Shown: one piece after another, positions 26,050-39,951 of the stretch
How the letters are laid out: each line of letters opens with the position of its first letter
Numbering within the stretch: position 1 is the stretch's first letter
Assembly: GCF_001039355.2 (NCBI RefSeq)
Contig: NW_019774602.1
Coordinates: forward strand, 265,466-329,465
Length of the DNA stretch: 64,000 bases
Direction: 5' to 3'
Origin: Lingula anatina
Taxonomy: Eukaryota > Brachiopoda > Lingulata > Lingulida > Lingulidae
Made by a program: the position numbers and the translations under genes
The notes under the pieces: generated by a model
Database searches by the model: none
What the model was told of the DNA's origin: nothing
The model's input: only the letters and a program-made list of their open reading frames with translations

Positions 26050-26484
26050 GACTGGGTTTCCATACCTAAATCGATCCAAAAGGATCGATCCATCTCTGAG
26101 GGGTTCCTCACTAAATTGCTTTCAGCGTAAGTGGCTTAGCTGTCTGGCGTGCATACTGAAGTTGCTAAACAATAATTTATTACCCCCTAGCAGCTTCAGT
26201 AGGCAGGACAGACATATAAGCGGCTTAAGTTATTTGCAATTAAGTGAGAATCCCCTTGGAGATAGATCGATCCACAGTTAGTACAATAGCTGGGGTAGTG
26301 CTAACACTCGCCAATTTAGCCAAATGCTAAAACTTACTTAAATTGGCTAAATAAAAAGGGCTTAATTTGACTTGTTTTAGTCAGATTATAACCATTTTGA
26401 TAACAAATTGACAAAAAAGTAGTGATTTGGCTAAGCGAAAAATATTGCTAGCGCTACCCCAGAATAGGGTCTGGGAATGGTCCT
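26050..26484. mobile_element. Family A-related element A4, split by family B element
   Basis: Left part 26050-26289 begins GACTGGGTTTCCATACCTAA and contains the family A blocks (AACTCC-type end, TAATTTATTACCCCCTAG, GTGAGAATCCCC, GATAGATCGATCC). The right end (TCTGGGAATGGTCC) resumes after B2, at about 26468-26484. The split fits insertion of B2 into an older A element. Confidence 0.7.
26290..26462 (-). mobile_element. Family B TIR element, copy B2, inserted in A4
   Basis: A 173-bp element beginning CTGGGGTAGTGCTAACACTC and ending TTGCTAGCGCTACCCCAG, inverted relative to B1 and B3. It is flanked by the 5-bp duplication AATAG (26285-26289 and 26463-26467). Shared internal words with B1/B3 include TTGGCTAAGCGAAAAA and TAACAAATTGAC. 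No ORF. Confidence 0.88.
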
Positions 26485-29112
26485 TAAAAACCCTCTACCC
26501 CCCAACCTCACACCCCACTACACTCCTCCCTACCCCACCCTACCCCTGTTTCATTGATGACACCTAAGAAAGCATGCCATGTATTAAAGACTGATCAGAT
26601 GATCCTACCTTTTCCATATATTTTAGAGAAATTATTTTCAATAACTTTGACCAAAAGATTTGCTTTTAACTGTTACAGTATATAGGTTGTTAACACACCC
26701 ACTGGTGTATTGTTCCATTAACTATTAAGTGGGCTTATATTGATTTATATACAGCCATGGGGATATTTATCTTTCAAAAATGTAAAGCTAGGGAGTATGG
26801 CTCTCACACAAAACAGCAAATATAAGTGGCATTTGTTGTTATAATTGGAAAATTTGGTATAAAGTAACAAGAGGGTTTCTCTTGTGAATTGTTAATGTTG
26901 AAAAGAAAATGGTCTGATGAAAATGGTCTGATGTAATTTAGATAATTCCAATTGAGACCTGAATGGTAGATCTGTTTTTCATTGATTTATGGACTAACTA
27001 AAATTTGATGCATTTTCTCCTGCAATATATTGCCTTGAATAGAAAAAGTGATGGTAAGATGATATCAGGAAAGTGTGCTGCAATCATGCTGTGCTGAAAC
27101 TGTATTTTAGTCAAAAATCCCAAGCAAACAGCTGAAACAACCAAACTTTCTCAAGCTCGGCTGCCCTGTTGCCAACGAAATAGGAATTTCATAATTGGAA
27201 GTATAACAGCGTTCAATTATTCACCAAGAGGTCCGATGGTGTGCCTGTGTTCTCAAAGGAAATTAGGTTGTTTATATCTGACAGCCAAGCTGTGTAACAG
27301 TTTTTGATGTCGGGGCAAGACGGCAGAGGTTGAAGCGAACCCAGAGCCGCAGAAGATGCTCCTTTCTCAGAGAACTATCTGTGGCAGCAGTTAATTCTCT
27401 CACCATTGATTAAGGATGATCTCTAAGTACAGGTAATTAGTGGTTACATCTCTTGCTCGAGGGAAACATTAACTTAAATCTTTAACAGCAGATGAGTAGA
27501 TGCTGGCAGTGATTTTTGAATGCTCGCTTCAGTAGACATGAGTAAATGTTTTGAATAAGGTGCGTGAGCTAGGTCAGCAAGATATAGGGAAACGTATTCG
27601 CTATTGTTGTTCATTGTTGTCTTGTTTTTGAGAAGAAACGGTAAAAAGGTAAAATATGTAGTAGCACATGTATAGTTGAAGGGGAAGTATTATGAGATTT
27701 AGGCATATTGTCTGTGGCATAGTACAAGTGTGCCGTGTTCTTGTTTAAAAAACATACATATGACATTAAGGTTAAAATTGATAACTTAATTAGTACTGCA
27801 GCCTTGAAGTGACTGCAGGAGAGGTTCTTTCCGGAATAAGTTATTCTGTTTATGATTTACCACTTAAAGAAACATGACAAACTTTTATAGTATTGGCACA
27901 TATTTGGAAGAGTTGGCATTTGTATACAGTAACAGTATAGCCGAAGTTTAAGATTGATGAGGTTTCACAAAAGCAAACTTCATCCGTGGACACATGCTCC
28001 CACAGGTGAGGGTTGTTAACATACACAGGTAAACAGCAGGTAGGTGTAAAGGTGAACATATTTTGGTAATTTTCCTGAGATGCGTGCTGTGTGTATTGAT
28101 GCTTGGTTTTACATTTTCCATGAAGTAATGCACTCTGAAATATTGTTATTTCAAAATTTGGGTATGTTTTTAATAGTCGAAGATGCACACTTAGGGAAAT
28201 AATGTGATTTACAACAAATGTGTTGTGCTCTCTCTCTCTCTCTCTCATTGTGTGTGTTCTAAACATATTACCATTGCACACTAGAAAAGGAAGGAAACAT
28301 CTAGATAACAGTTAACAATAAAAAAATGTCAGAATTCTTATCTTCAGCAATGGCCTGCCTGTCTTTTCCTTTGAGAAAAACAAGGCTCTTCCTGTTTGCT
28401 TAGAGTAACTTTTCATAATGTGGCTGAACCATTTGGCCTATAACACTAAGCTATTAGTTTGCACCCCTTTTATGCATGGCTGGTGGAAAGACAGATTCCA
28501 TTCTGCAGAGATGAATTTAACTGAACACTGGTATAATAGCATTAGAGTGAAATTTGCACATTCATGGCTTCATATTTTGTACTTCACAGATATATCAGCA
28601 ATGAAATATTGCATAATGATATTCTCTAGAAAATAACATCAGCAGGGGTTGTCTTGCTAGTAACTCATTATTTCTTATAACTGACATTGAATTATAATGC
28701 CTTAATATAATTTCTTGGCAACTCTTAGATAATTTTTTAAGAAGAAAGCTCATATTTCATCAATTTCTTTTAATGTTTTTTAGAATATTTCTTATTAAGA
28801 TTATGATGTTAATAGAAACACCTTTCCCCAGATTTCAATCAACTGGTCTGGATAAAAATCTTCATGACAAAATCATAATTAAAGCATAAATAGATGTTTT
28901 AGTTTAAATATTTATAGATAATATTTTCTGTTCATTGATGTGTTACTGTTCACAATGGATGAGCTTCTTTCTTATGCAAATAAACTGCTGCGCCTTATAT
29001 AGGAAAATGGAATTGCATCCTAAAAAAGAGCAGAAATTCTTTATTAATTTATATCTTTAGCTAAAGATAAAATGCCTTATTTGTTCTGTCTGGTACTCTT
29101 CTCTCAGGTAAA

Positions 29113-29113
29113 C

Positions 29114-29204
<91 letters not shown>
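29113..29204. repeat. Compound (TA)n-(GA)n microsatellite
   Basis: About 44 bp of TA repeat with one T interruption, followed directly by about 48 bp of GA repeat. Confidence 0.95.
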
Positions 29205-29207
<3 letters not shown>

Positions 29208-29572
29208 CCTTTGGGCCAGTAAAGCTAAATCTGCTGTATTAAATTATTGGTTCAAAACCAGCCAGTCGGTGGTTATTTTTAAAAGTTTATCTTATCAGTA
29301 AAAAGAGATATGACCACTTGCTCAGGCCTGGCAAAATTTTGAAACCATGCTAAATGTTTTTATGACCAAGTGCAAAAAAAAAAAAACATCTGCAGACAAA
29401 TTTTTATATGGAAGACTGCCATAGAAATTTTCTTCAGAGAAAAATATAAACAGCTCACAAATTTGTGTTTATATGAGAGAGTCACATGTAGGTTTGACAT
29501 TTGATTTAGATAAACAATTGGCTTCACTAAATATTGTCAGGGTTTGTCAGTACTTGCATTCTTTGAAAGTAA

Positions 29573-29790
29573 CACCCCATTTCCATAGATTTTTAGATCG
29601 ATCTATCCCTGTGGGGAGTCTCACTAGATTACTTTTAGCTTGGCCGGCTTATGCATCTGTCCCGCCTACTAAAAGCTGTAAGGGGGTAATTAACTATGGT
29701 GCCCGCTCGGCTGACTGCAATTTAGCGTGAACCCCCAGGGAGTTAGGTTGATCTAAATCTAGATCGATCTAAATCTCTGGGAAAGCACCC
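29573..29790. mobile_element. Family A TIR element, copy A5
   Basis: Starts CACCCCATTTCCATAGATTT and ends AGATCGATCTAAATCTCTGG followed by GAAAGCACCC. It has the same interior block order as A1 and A2 (GGGGAGTCTCACTAGATTAC, CCCGCCTAC, GTAAGGGGGTAATTAAC, CGTGAACCCCCAGGGAGTTA). No ORF. Confidence 0.8.
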
Positions 29791-31086
29791 TAAGTAACTT
29801 GTATCTCTGTCAGTGATTTCAGATTAAACAAACTCTCCTGAAAACATAAAGGTGTAAATTAAGTGAAAACTCCACATTCATTTGGAATGGCCCTCAGGTC
29901 TGCTTTCCTATTATAATTCAACAGTTCCACTTTGATCAGTCAATTACATGGACGGGTAAATTGAAAGGAAATGTCTTTGACATCCTGACCGATAGATGGA
30001 GGAAATGAACATTGATATCTGAAAGTGCCAGTATTTTATTGTTGTGACATTCACAAGCTCTCTCTTATTTCTACCATTATCAGTGTTGTGCTCCAGTTAC
30101 AGCTTATACAATTTGCAGAAAGTACCACAACTGGCCCCTGGAAGTATGGGGTGTTTTCTTAGATGTAGGATGTTTAGGTTGTAGAGGAAAGAGCCAGCAT
30201 TTATGCTCTCTGTCCTTTTCAATGTGCATTAATAACACACATGTAAACCAACGCAGTTCAAAGTCCAACTTTGCTTGGTTTGGGCTTAGTTTCACTTGGG
30301 CGCAGTTTGTGCAGTTGAGAAGGAAGACGAAATACATGGAAATAGATTTTTGCCGTGCCCAAGGATGGCAGCATACTCCTATTTGCAGTGTCAGGTTGCG
30401 CTGATTTTGGAAAATGAGAGGTGTCAAAGAGCAAAGGGAGAAGTAGCAAAAAGGTTGGTTAATTTAGAGTCTTTTTGATCGAAACCTTGAGCAGAAGTTT
30501 CTGGTTTTCAAAAACTAGTAGTTTCAGTTGGGTATTCCATTACTGAATTTAAGCGTGATTTTCAGCCACGGGAAATCAAGGCCTATAGGTACATTTGCAA
30601 ATAAAATGCTTCTGCAGCACTTACTAGAAGTATTTACGCTGAACCAAAGCTGTCAAGTGAATATTTCCTCTCTTTTCACACAAAAAAGTGAAGCATAGGA
30701 ATAGATTAACATGATATTGAATTCTTTAAATCAAAACTACATTCACCATTTACTTGTTTAATGATCTTCCTGTACATTTTTATATTCTGAAGTATGTAAT
30801 GTGTCAAGCCTCTTTCTAATGAAGTAATTTTTGAAGGCCAACAAACAACAAGAACATAATTGCAATTGATAAGTGCCACCAGGAAAAGACTGTTGTTCCT
30901 GCATTAAAGATGAATATGCTGAATGTTTTATAACAACCTGTGCAGTAATTGCATCAGTAAATGAAATATCTTAATTTCAGCAGTGGAGTTTTGGTACATT
31001 TCATTGAAGTATTTATCAAATACTTAATGGTGGCGTATGAGAGCCATATATGGCACATGTGAGGGGGTACAATATGTCTGTTTTGG

Positions 31087-31128
31087 AGAGAGAGAGAGAA
31101 AGAGAGAGTGAGAGAGAGAAAGAGAAAG
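31087..31128. repeat. Imperfect (GA)n repeat
   Basis: About 40 bp of GA/AG repeat with A interruptions, in the region upstream of MPP. Confidence 0.85.
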
Positions 31129-32247
31129 CAATATATTGCTCAGTGGTGTAAACATATCCATGTATATATAGATGCATTGTCCTTTTCTGAGCATTTGCGA
31201 TTGGAACCAAGCAGGTGTGTGAGTATGTTATCTGGACACTGCTGTCTTTTATCATTGTAAACCAAGAATTCTGCTGTGTTTTCCTTGTTAATTCTTTACA
31301 ACTGTCCAGAATACTCCCTTTACCATTCTTCCGGAATGAATGTTGTCTTAGTAATAAATATATTTATGCCTCTCACTTTTTGTGAATACACAAATGTGCA
31401 AATCAGTGCAAACAAACTTTTTCTGTGACAGCACAAAAGATGGTTGTTTATTTTGTGGTAGCAGTGGAAGTGGTTGGGTCATGTGTTATATCATGGTTCA
31501 GGGATGGGATGATTTTGTTTATGGTGCATCAGAGGCACTAATGCATGCCAAAAACTTTTTGTCGTTGGAAACAAAAAAAAAATTTTTTTTTTTTGGGGGG
31601 GATGTGGTTTATTTCACATACTAGCACCAGTAAACAGTGTAATTAAAACCTTACAGTAAATATGGGACAATCTGTGTTGTGTTTATGGAGAAGTTACATC
31701 TCCATAGAAGAAAAAAGGTTAAACAGGATACAGGGGTATATTTTGTAATTTAACTTAATGATAAAGTTAAAACTCGTAATCGTTGCTTTATACCTTTGAG
31801 AAATGCAATGGTTACATTACCCATTGATTACAGAAGACTGAAATGTAATTTATTTTAATAATATGCTGTTTTAGTTAAGATTTTTTATGATCAGAAACTT
31901 GTCTGATTGTATATGATGTTAAAGAACTTGAAAGTCTTTCTTTTTCTTTTTTTAAAGTTTCTTTATCATTTGCATTAAAGTAGTATCTATAATATGATCA
32001 ATAACATTTTTAATGAGAAAGCCACTTTTAAAGTGTTAATCATCTCAAATTCATGACACTAAAAAGTTGGTTTTTAAGAGTTTAAGTTTGGCAAATTTAT
32101 GGCATCACGTTCTGCTTTCATGTCCATGTTTTTGTGCTATGCTAGGAGCCATGTTTAAAATGTCCAAAAAGTGAACCACTGTGTTGGATTTATTGCAGGT
32201 TGAAGAAGGCAGGTGGTTCCAGAAAGCAGACCTCCCTGTGCTGCGTC

Positions 32248-32306
32248 ATGCCTGCTGCAGTGAATAACACCAGACAAGGGGGACCAGAGCCTGGTGAGAA
32301 CAAAAT

Positions 32307-32341
<35 letters not shown>

Positions 32342-35300
32342 GTGGCAGGGGAGGGGTTGTACAAAATCAAAATGATTGTTTATTGAGTTGTAAAAAATGA
32401 CCAAGTTAAACTCAAATTTGACAGGGGGATTAGATTAGTCGACAGGAAATGTATATGTTGATTAATTGTAAAAATAATTAAATAAAATGTTAAAATTATC
32501 ATTGCGTGAAGTGTTCCTGTATTCAACAGGTTGTGATTTTTTAACATTTGAAATGTTGGAGTGGATAAAGCAGTCACCCTAGAAAAGCACATTATTTGTT
32601 TTCTTTAAGGTGCCAGAGGTTTTCATTTCTGTTTTTTGCCTTCGAGGATAACAACACTGAATGTATTCTATCAGGCTCGACTGATCATAATTTAAACCTA
32701 TTGATCATTATGCAGCCAAGCAGGTGTTATGAAATTGATTGATAACTGCAGGAGAGGGCAAAATTAAAGAAAGGTGTGTGGTTGAAAGTGGTCAAGTGCT
32801 TAAGTAGCGTCAGTTGGTGGTATTTTGTGAAAACTGTTTTTTTTTTTTTTTCAGGAGTGCAGCGTCTGCTGAAATCTCTGGATCAGATCAGCAGCAGAGG
32901 CACAGGCAAAGAGAAGGATCTTATGTTTTTGAGAGGAATGTTTCAGAGTCAGGACCTCCAGGCCTTATTACAGGTGAACAATACATTAAACCAAGTAACA
33001 AGTGATAAACAAAGCCTATTTCAAAAATTAAGAAAAAGTTCGAGTGAAAAATAATAAATGTATGAGGTTATTTTTAACTGTGAAAATAAAAGGGAGAGGT
33101 TTATTACCAAATACTTGAAAAAAAAGCCGAGTAATTTTCAACTTGAAACAGGTGGCCTACCTAATGAAGACATGACTTGTGTTATCGTTATATTTGTTGA
33201 ACCACAGGTGTGAATGGAAAACAGGCAGTTTGCATTAGGATAATAATAAGATATACTTAATGGCTGAGGAACTGAAGCGTCAGTGGCAATGCCAGAATGT
33301 TATGATAAGAACTAATTTGTAAATGTAACCTAGTTCTTCATTATTGTAACAGCTAATATTGGGCATTGATATTTTTTTATCCAGAATTATTTTGTAGGCT
33401 AGCTTAATTAAATATTTTTCTACCTACATGTAACTGTTTTTGCATTCTGTATCAATTTTTACAAAGGTGATGATTAAAAGGTACTTGCCAGTCAGCCAAT
33501 GTCAGTATATTTCTATTCTATACCTCTTTTTTTTTTCTTATGTCATTTGATAACATTTCCATGCCCAATTTAATGGGAAGTGATCAAATTATAAAAAAGT
33601 TGTGCACCTCATTAGTATGATAATTTGATAATATCATATATTCCTCGTAGGTCCACCACAAAGTGTCTTCCCAAGAACACCTGGACCTCAAACCAATGGC
33701 CAGAAATAGCTTCCAGATTGCTGCACAGGTATACATAGCACTATATGGTAGTGTACAGTTCAGGAGTTTAAAAGTAAAACACAGTTTTTGATAGTTATCA
33801 GTGTTGGCTTGGGCCATCATATAATACATGCCAGTTCATTATGTAGATGTTTAACATCTTCAGATAAAAAGGACAAGTTATATTGTTGTCTCTTAATATA
33901 TTCAGGCCTGTAGACAGGACTTTGGGAGGGGGGTGTAAGAACTTCCCCTTTAGCCAGAAAACATCCTCTCTTTTGAAATAGGTTCTCAGAAAAAGACACC
34001 CCTCTCTCAACTTTTGAACTTACAAAGTTGCATGCCTGTCAGTATAATGCTGTTGGTTTTGTACATGTCAGCATTTCCCCATACAGGGAATGTGTGACAT
34101 TTGAATTATCCGCATCAGCTTCAGTGCAGTATGAAAGAGATGCACTATTGCCCATCCTACGTAGTCAACAGTGCTCTCTCTGAATAATGGCCATTTGGTC
34201 CTGAACAAAGACTGCATTGGTCTAAATCAACTAAATCAGTACGTGCTTTATGGGCTCAGTCATGCAGCAGTAACAACTACATTGTGAACGATGGATTGAT
34301 TGATTATCAATGTTAACTATCAGTTGTACACGGTGCAGTGCTTCACTGGTGGTGGTTACAGTACATGGTTACGTTGAATGGAAGCTTTTCAGCTGGCTAT
34401 ACAGTGAGATGAAACTGAATGTTGTCTTTGCAATATTGTAAACATTGGCTTCTGAATTTGAAATCATGTTCCTTGCAAACTGATAAGAAATTACTCTACG
34501 AAATGAGTGTCTTGATAGGATGTCCACTTTCTAAATAATAAATGGATTAAGGTTTAAAGCCTCCTTCTAAAATAAAACTTTGATTTGAGGATGCTTAGTT
34601 TTGTTTTATTATTATTTATCATATTTTATATTTCTCACCTCAAAAAGCTCTTTGCAAGTCACAATTATAGCTAGATGTATGTGTATTCTTCCTTGGGAAG
34701 GTCCCAGTATCTTATTTCATTCATGTGTGTGTGTTCCCTGTACTGTAGGTCTACGATGAGCTGAGGACGCATCCCCTGACCTCTGAGGTTAGACAGCTGC
34801 TCGATCTGTTACTCAGTCCACACTTTAAGGTAGATACATTTCACTTTTATATGGTATTTCAATGTTATTTTGAGATATAAAGCAGTGTGAACCAAATGAG
34901 GGGTGTTTGAATGCGTAAGGGGTGTTTGAATATAAAAACAAAAAAATAGCGAATAACTTGGAGGAAAATTAAGTATTTTTTAGTCATAAATCAGAATTTT
35001 GGATTTTTTTTTTTGCCCAAGTTAGTAATACAAATTAAAGCAGTAATCACCTTTGTCTGACAGTAAATTATATTAAATTTTACTACTGGGCTGAATGAAA
35101 CTGTAAATATTATGTTCCCATTGAAGGCTTTGCTGACAGCCCAAGACAAAGTTGCATGTCAGGACTATGTGCCACAACTGCCTTCCATTCCACATGAAGT
35201 TGATGAAGATGAAAACCGTGCAGTGAAAATTGTACGAATCATGAGGAAAAACGATCCTCTGGTGGGTTTGAAATGCATTTTACTTAACAGATTTGGCTTT

Positions 35301-38300
35301 TATATAAATTTTATTGTGAATTTGATAACTCCAGATAAAGACCCAGAAAGTGCAGACCTCTGCTAAGAAAGATCAATTCCCCTTATTAGTTTATTATTTC
35401 ATTTATTAATGGATCATCTAGTAAATGGCTGTTAACTAACAAAGGTAAAAACTATTAATATGCTAGCAAAAGCATACTATAGCACTGTACATAGTATTCA
35501 GTGAACATTTGTGTTATATTATTAACTATGAATATCAAAAATAAATCATGAGTAATATTTATCTGTACAGGGTGCTACGATACGATTGAATGAAGAAACG
35601 GGTATGATTTATGTTGCTAGAGTGATGATGGGCGGAGCAGCTGACAGAAGTGGTAAGTCATTTAAGAACCCAGATTTCCGTATTCATTCACATTTCTTGT
35701 AGTTCTTGTATAGTATTTAATTAGACTCTGTAGTGTGGTATTCATAGATAACATGTAACACTCAATCAAAATATTTTCATTTTCCCTTGTAATGATAAGT
35801 TCTAGATATTTTTGACAGTTTATCATTGTTGGAATATTAATCATATGCTTTCAACTGACTACTTTTAATTTTTTTTTTTTTTTTTAGGATCAATTCATGT
35901 TGGAGATGAAGTCCATGAAGTAAATGGAATCAATGTCCGTGGCAGAGATCCAGATGATGTCGTACAAATACTGGTAAGCGGCTTTATAAGGTTTATATGA
36001 CGGTAAAATTTGAAAAACACTTTCCAGATAAGTGGTAAAGTCGTTCATACATACAAGAATAGATCTTAGATTATGTAAAGATATCAACAAAAATTCATCT
36101 ATTATGCAAAGATTGTATCTGAAAAATACATTCCTCATACATTCCCCTGATGATTCCACAATCTGATGCAATTCAAATGCTTTGACAAAGATAAATGCAA
36201 TGGTTGTTTGCAGAGAGCCTAGCAGTTCTAAAAATGAGTATTGAGAAGAGAGGGACTTCATCACTTTCATTTTTTGATGAAGTGATCGTTTGAGAGAAAT
36301 GTAGACATTCTCAATAATTTACAACTTTGTGATTTTCAGGCAGCTGCGCAGGGTCCCATTACTCTTAAACTAGTGCCCAGCAATGTGGATAGTAAAATAT
36401 ACAGAGAAAGCAGGGCAAGTTGTTCTTTTTCATATACGTCTGCCCTTGTTTGTGTAATTGTTGTATCACAATATACCATACCCCCTAGAAGTTGACTTTG
36501 TGATATTGCACTAATTTTGAAGCAGCAGGATTTCAATGACTATCACTTTAAAGACAAGATCTTGTATATCCTATAAAACACTATAATGCAAATGTGTGCA
36601 TTAAAAAGTGAGGCAGAATTGAAAACCTGAATCTTTGAATGTAACTCAGTCTGTGCAATTTACACATATTTCTACAATGTACGTCTCACAATTCTTTTTG
36701 TAACATTCATCATCAACAGCCAAATGAATGTCTAAGAATCGAAGATAGAACACATTTACATTCATGACAACTGCTTTGGCTGCTCCTATATTTTGTATGT
36801 CCACTTAAAGTTAATGTCCACTCACAATACACTAAGTTAAAGCCATGGGGATATCTTGGGCATATTCAGTTCTCATTGATTCCAATCTGCAGCGATTAAC
36901 ATCCATTTCCTTTTGCATCCTCAGGTTCGAATGCGAGCTCACTTCAACTATGACCCCTTCAAGGACACCCTCATTCCCTGTCGAGAAGCGGGACTGCCCT
37001 TTAAGAAGGGGGACATCCTGCACATAGTGGACCAGACTGACCTGAACTGGTGGCAGGCCAGGAGGGAGGGGGACAAGAACATGAGGGCAGGACTCATACC
37101 TGGGAAACAGTTACAGGAAAGGTGGGGGGATTCAAAAGTTTTTAAAAAAGTGAAGTCTGGTTCTTATGTATTTCTCTGTACTATTTCTCTTTGTGGTTTA
37201 CAATGGATCACAATATGCCTGGTAGTTTTTGCACCTGTTTCAGACTGGCTGAAGGTGTTCTTTCATCCTTTCGGAGGATACAGGAATGATATGTCCAAGA
37301 AAAATATGCAAATGATAATGTCACTGTTTGACCTTGTTTTGATACCATACTGTTATGATTAATATAACGTTACGGTATGATGGTTAACTATGTTGGTTCT
37401 AAAATTGACAGCTAGCTTTATCATTTTAAGTAAACAGGTAACATTAGACAGCCTTTTAGTATTTCACATACTTGAGTATGCATTTACTACAAAACCTCAA
37501 TGGTACTGCTCAAGTCATGCAGTCGAGTATTCAAATCTAAATGTGGTCTTCCATGTTTCAGAAAAGAGGCCATGAGACGGACAGTTGGCACATTAGATGG
37601 TGGATTGTACAGAGAGAGAGAAAACAAGGGCATCAGGAGTTCAACAATGAATGGCTCTTTGGATGGTAGGAAAGCAAGGAAAACCAAGAAAATTATGTAC
37701 CAGTCTGAGAATAGCTCTGGTAAGAAATGTAGAATTGTAGTTTCATCACAAAATTTTTTTTCATGGTTGAAAGTTTTCAGGATTATGCCTGATTTCCAGA
37801 TTTTTAGTCTTCATTTTGATCGTTCTTTTTCATATGGCCTAAATGACATGATTTTCACAATTTTTACCCATGCCTTTTCTGCACTGCAGAATGAAAAACA
37901 ATCTTCAGCTGCTCTTGTAATTTATGTCCAGATTTTGACAATGCTGAAAATATCTGTGGAGTTTTGAAACTGTTGATGATTTATTTCCAGATTTTGACAA
38001 TGCTGAAATTATCACCTATGAAGAAGTTGAAAAATATTATCCAGAATCTGGCAGATACAGACCAATTGTACTCATTGGTGAGTTTGGATTTGGATGTTTC
38101 ATTACTAATGTTATTTTGGTATTTGTGTAACCGAGTATCACAACAAACATCTACTGCATCTCAGAAGTATCAGCTATTTTATTCCTGTACATACATACAC
38201 ACCAATGTGACAGTGTGAGTAAAATGACCCCAGAATACTGTTGAGCGGGTAATTTATATTTCCTGGTCACATGACTAACAAAGAATTGTGAGCTCACGTG

Positions 38301-39909
38301 ACTGCCAAAAGGGCGGGAATTCTTTCGTAATAATGTTTAACCCTATTACATTTGTAAATTAAACTAAATGAAATAATCTTGTGTTGAATAGCATATGTTA
38401 TGTTAATTGTAATGTTTTTATTATGCTGTTTCAGGGCCTCCTGGTGCAGGGAGAAATGAATTAAAAAGACGTCTTATAACTTCCAACCCAGAACATTTCT
38501 CAGCCACAATACCACGTGAGTTGACTTTATTACATGATGCAAAGCATTGCTTTCATCAAAAATGAACTGTACTTCAGGTTCTTCATATATATTTAGTCTG
38601 CAAACTCACAGAGGACTACATGCAATATGTAATAATGATGTCTGGGGTAGCGCTAGCAATTTTTTTTCGCTTAGCCATATCACCACATTTTTGTCAATTT
38701 GTTATCAAAATGGTTATAATTTGGCTAAAACATGTCAAATCAAGCCCTTTTTCTTTAGCCAGTTTAGGTCAGTTTTAGCATTTGGCTAAATTGGCGAGTG
38801 TTAGCGCTACCCCAGGATGTCATTTATAAGTTTTGTATGCATACCAAAGAATGGTTTCATTTGATATTAGAATAAAGGTTTCTATTTGTATGTGTTATAG
38901 ACACTTCTCGTTCCAAGAAACCATCTGAAGTGGACGGTAAGGAGTATTATTTTGTCTCCAGAACAGAAATGGATAGGAGAATAGCAGAAAGAAGGTTTGT
39001 GTGGCATAAATGAAGTTTATTTAGTCTTTTATCTTTGAAGTATATTCTGTATTGTCTTCACTGCCTTAAAAGCTATATAATGATAGTTTTTGATGAAGCA
39101 TCTTAGCTTGAACAATGCCAGCTAGCTCATGTATCACATTGGCTGGACAAGTGCATATTTAGAAAATCAAAATTATACTATCAATACTCAACATCAAAGT
39201 ACATATGTATTATATTTTTTCAGTAATAGATAGATTTTGAAGCCATGTTTGTTACACAATCTACATTCTATAAAATTAACCCTGAACAAGCATCATTTTA
39301 AAACCACTTAACTAGCAGTACTTCATTATGAGGTTGTGTTCACAAATGGTCCAAAGTGGTCCAGTTGTGAACACAGCTTTTTTTTTCTCACTCATATCAT
39401 AAATGCTGATTAAGTTTTGTTTTCTCAGATTTGTGGAGTATGGAGAATACAAGGGCAACCTGTATGGTACTAGTATAGAGAGTATAACCAGTGCTCTCAA
39501 TGCAGGGAAAGTCTGTGTTCTCACACCACACCCACAGGTAAGCTTAAAGAAATAGATACTGTATTTATGTGTATGGAATTGCATGTGCTTGGGAATTAGA
39601 TTACTCCTGAGTTTGAAGTGTGTGTGTGTATGTCAAAAAAAAAATATATATTTTTATTGGTCTTCCAATTCATTTATTTATTTATGAAACTTTGATTTAA
39701 TTTAATAATCTTGATCTCTTTACTTTCTTAAGTGATAATATATGCTAATAGTTGTGCACAATTTATGCATCTATAGCCAAAGGATGTCCACAAATAAAGC
39801 AGTGAAATTATTCAAGTTATTTATAACTAGACTTTCAGAGGTCCTTGATACAAGTTGACTTAAATTTTATTTTAGAAGAAAAATGCAGTTGACTATTTTA
39901 GTATTAGCT

Positions 39910-39951
<42 letters not shown>

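Larger units (their letters stand above)
19561..32198. other. Long non-coding stretch between WAC and the first MPP coding exon
   Basis: 12.6 kb without a recognised protein-coding exon. It contains an assembly gap (20037-20061), candidate 5' leader exons on the plus strand, five TIR elements (A2, A3, A4 with B2 inside, A5) and TA/GA microsatellites. A locally GC-richer patch (about 27140-27431) ends in a donor-like ACAG|GTAATT and could hold an alternative first exon. If MPP starts near WAC, most of this is a 5' UTR intron of MPP. Confidence 0.5.

Noticed and set aside
27850-28281. 143-codon minus-strand frame
   Set aside because: Includes a CT/GA repeat and lacks splice support or a recognisable family. 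Weak chance remains that it is a small gene.
33905-34040. CAGGCCTGTAGACAGG...GCATGCCTG patch as a mobile element
   Set aside because: Only short terminal similarity; no repeat copy or target duplication in this window.
35890-36270. 126-codon minus-strand frame
   Set aside because: Antisense of an MPP PDZ exon plus AT-rich intron; no splice sites or protein-like composition.
37122-37362. Extension of the MPP SH3 exon into a longer open frame
   Set aside because: It is intron read-through after the donor AG|GTGGGG; the next exon (37562) restores the family sequence in phase.
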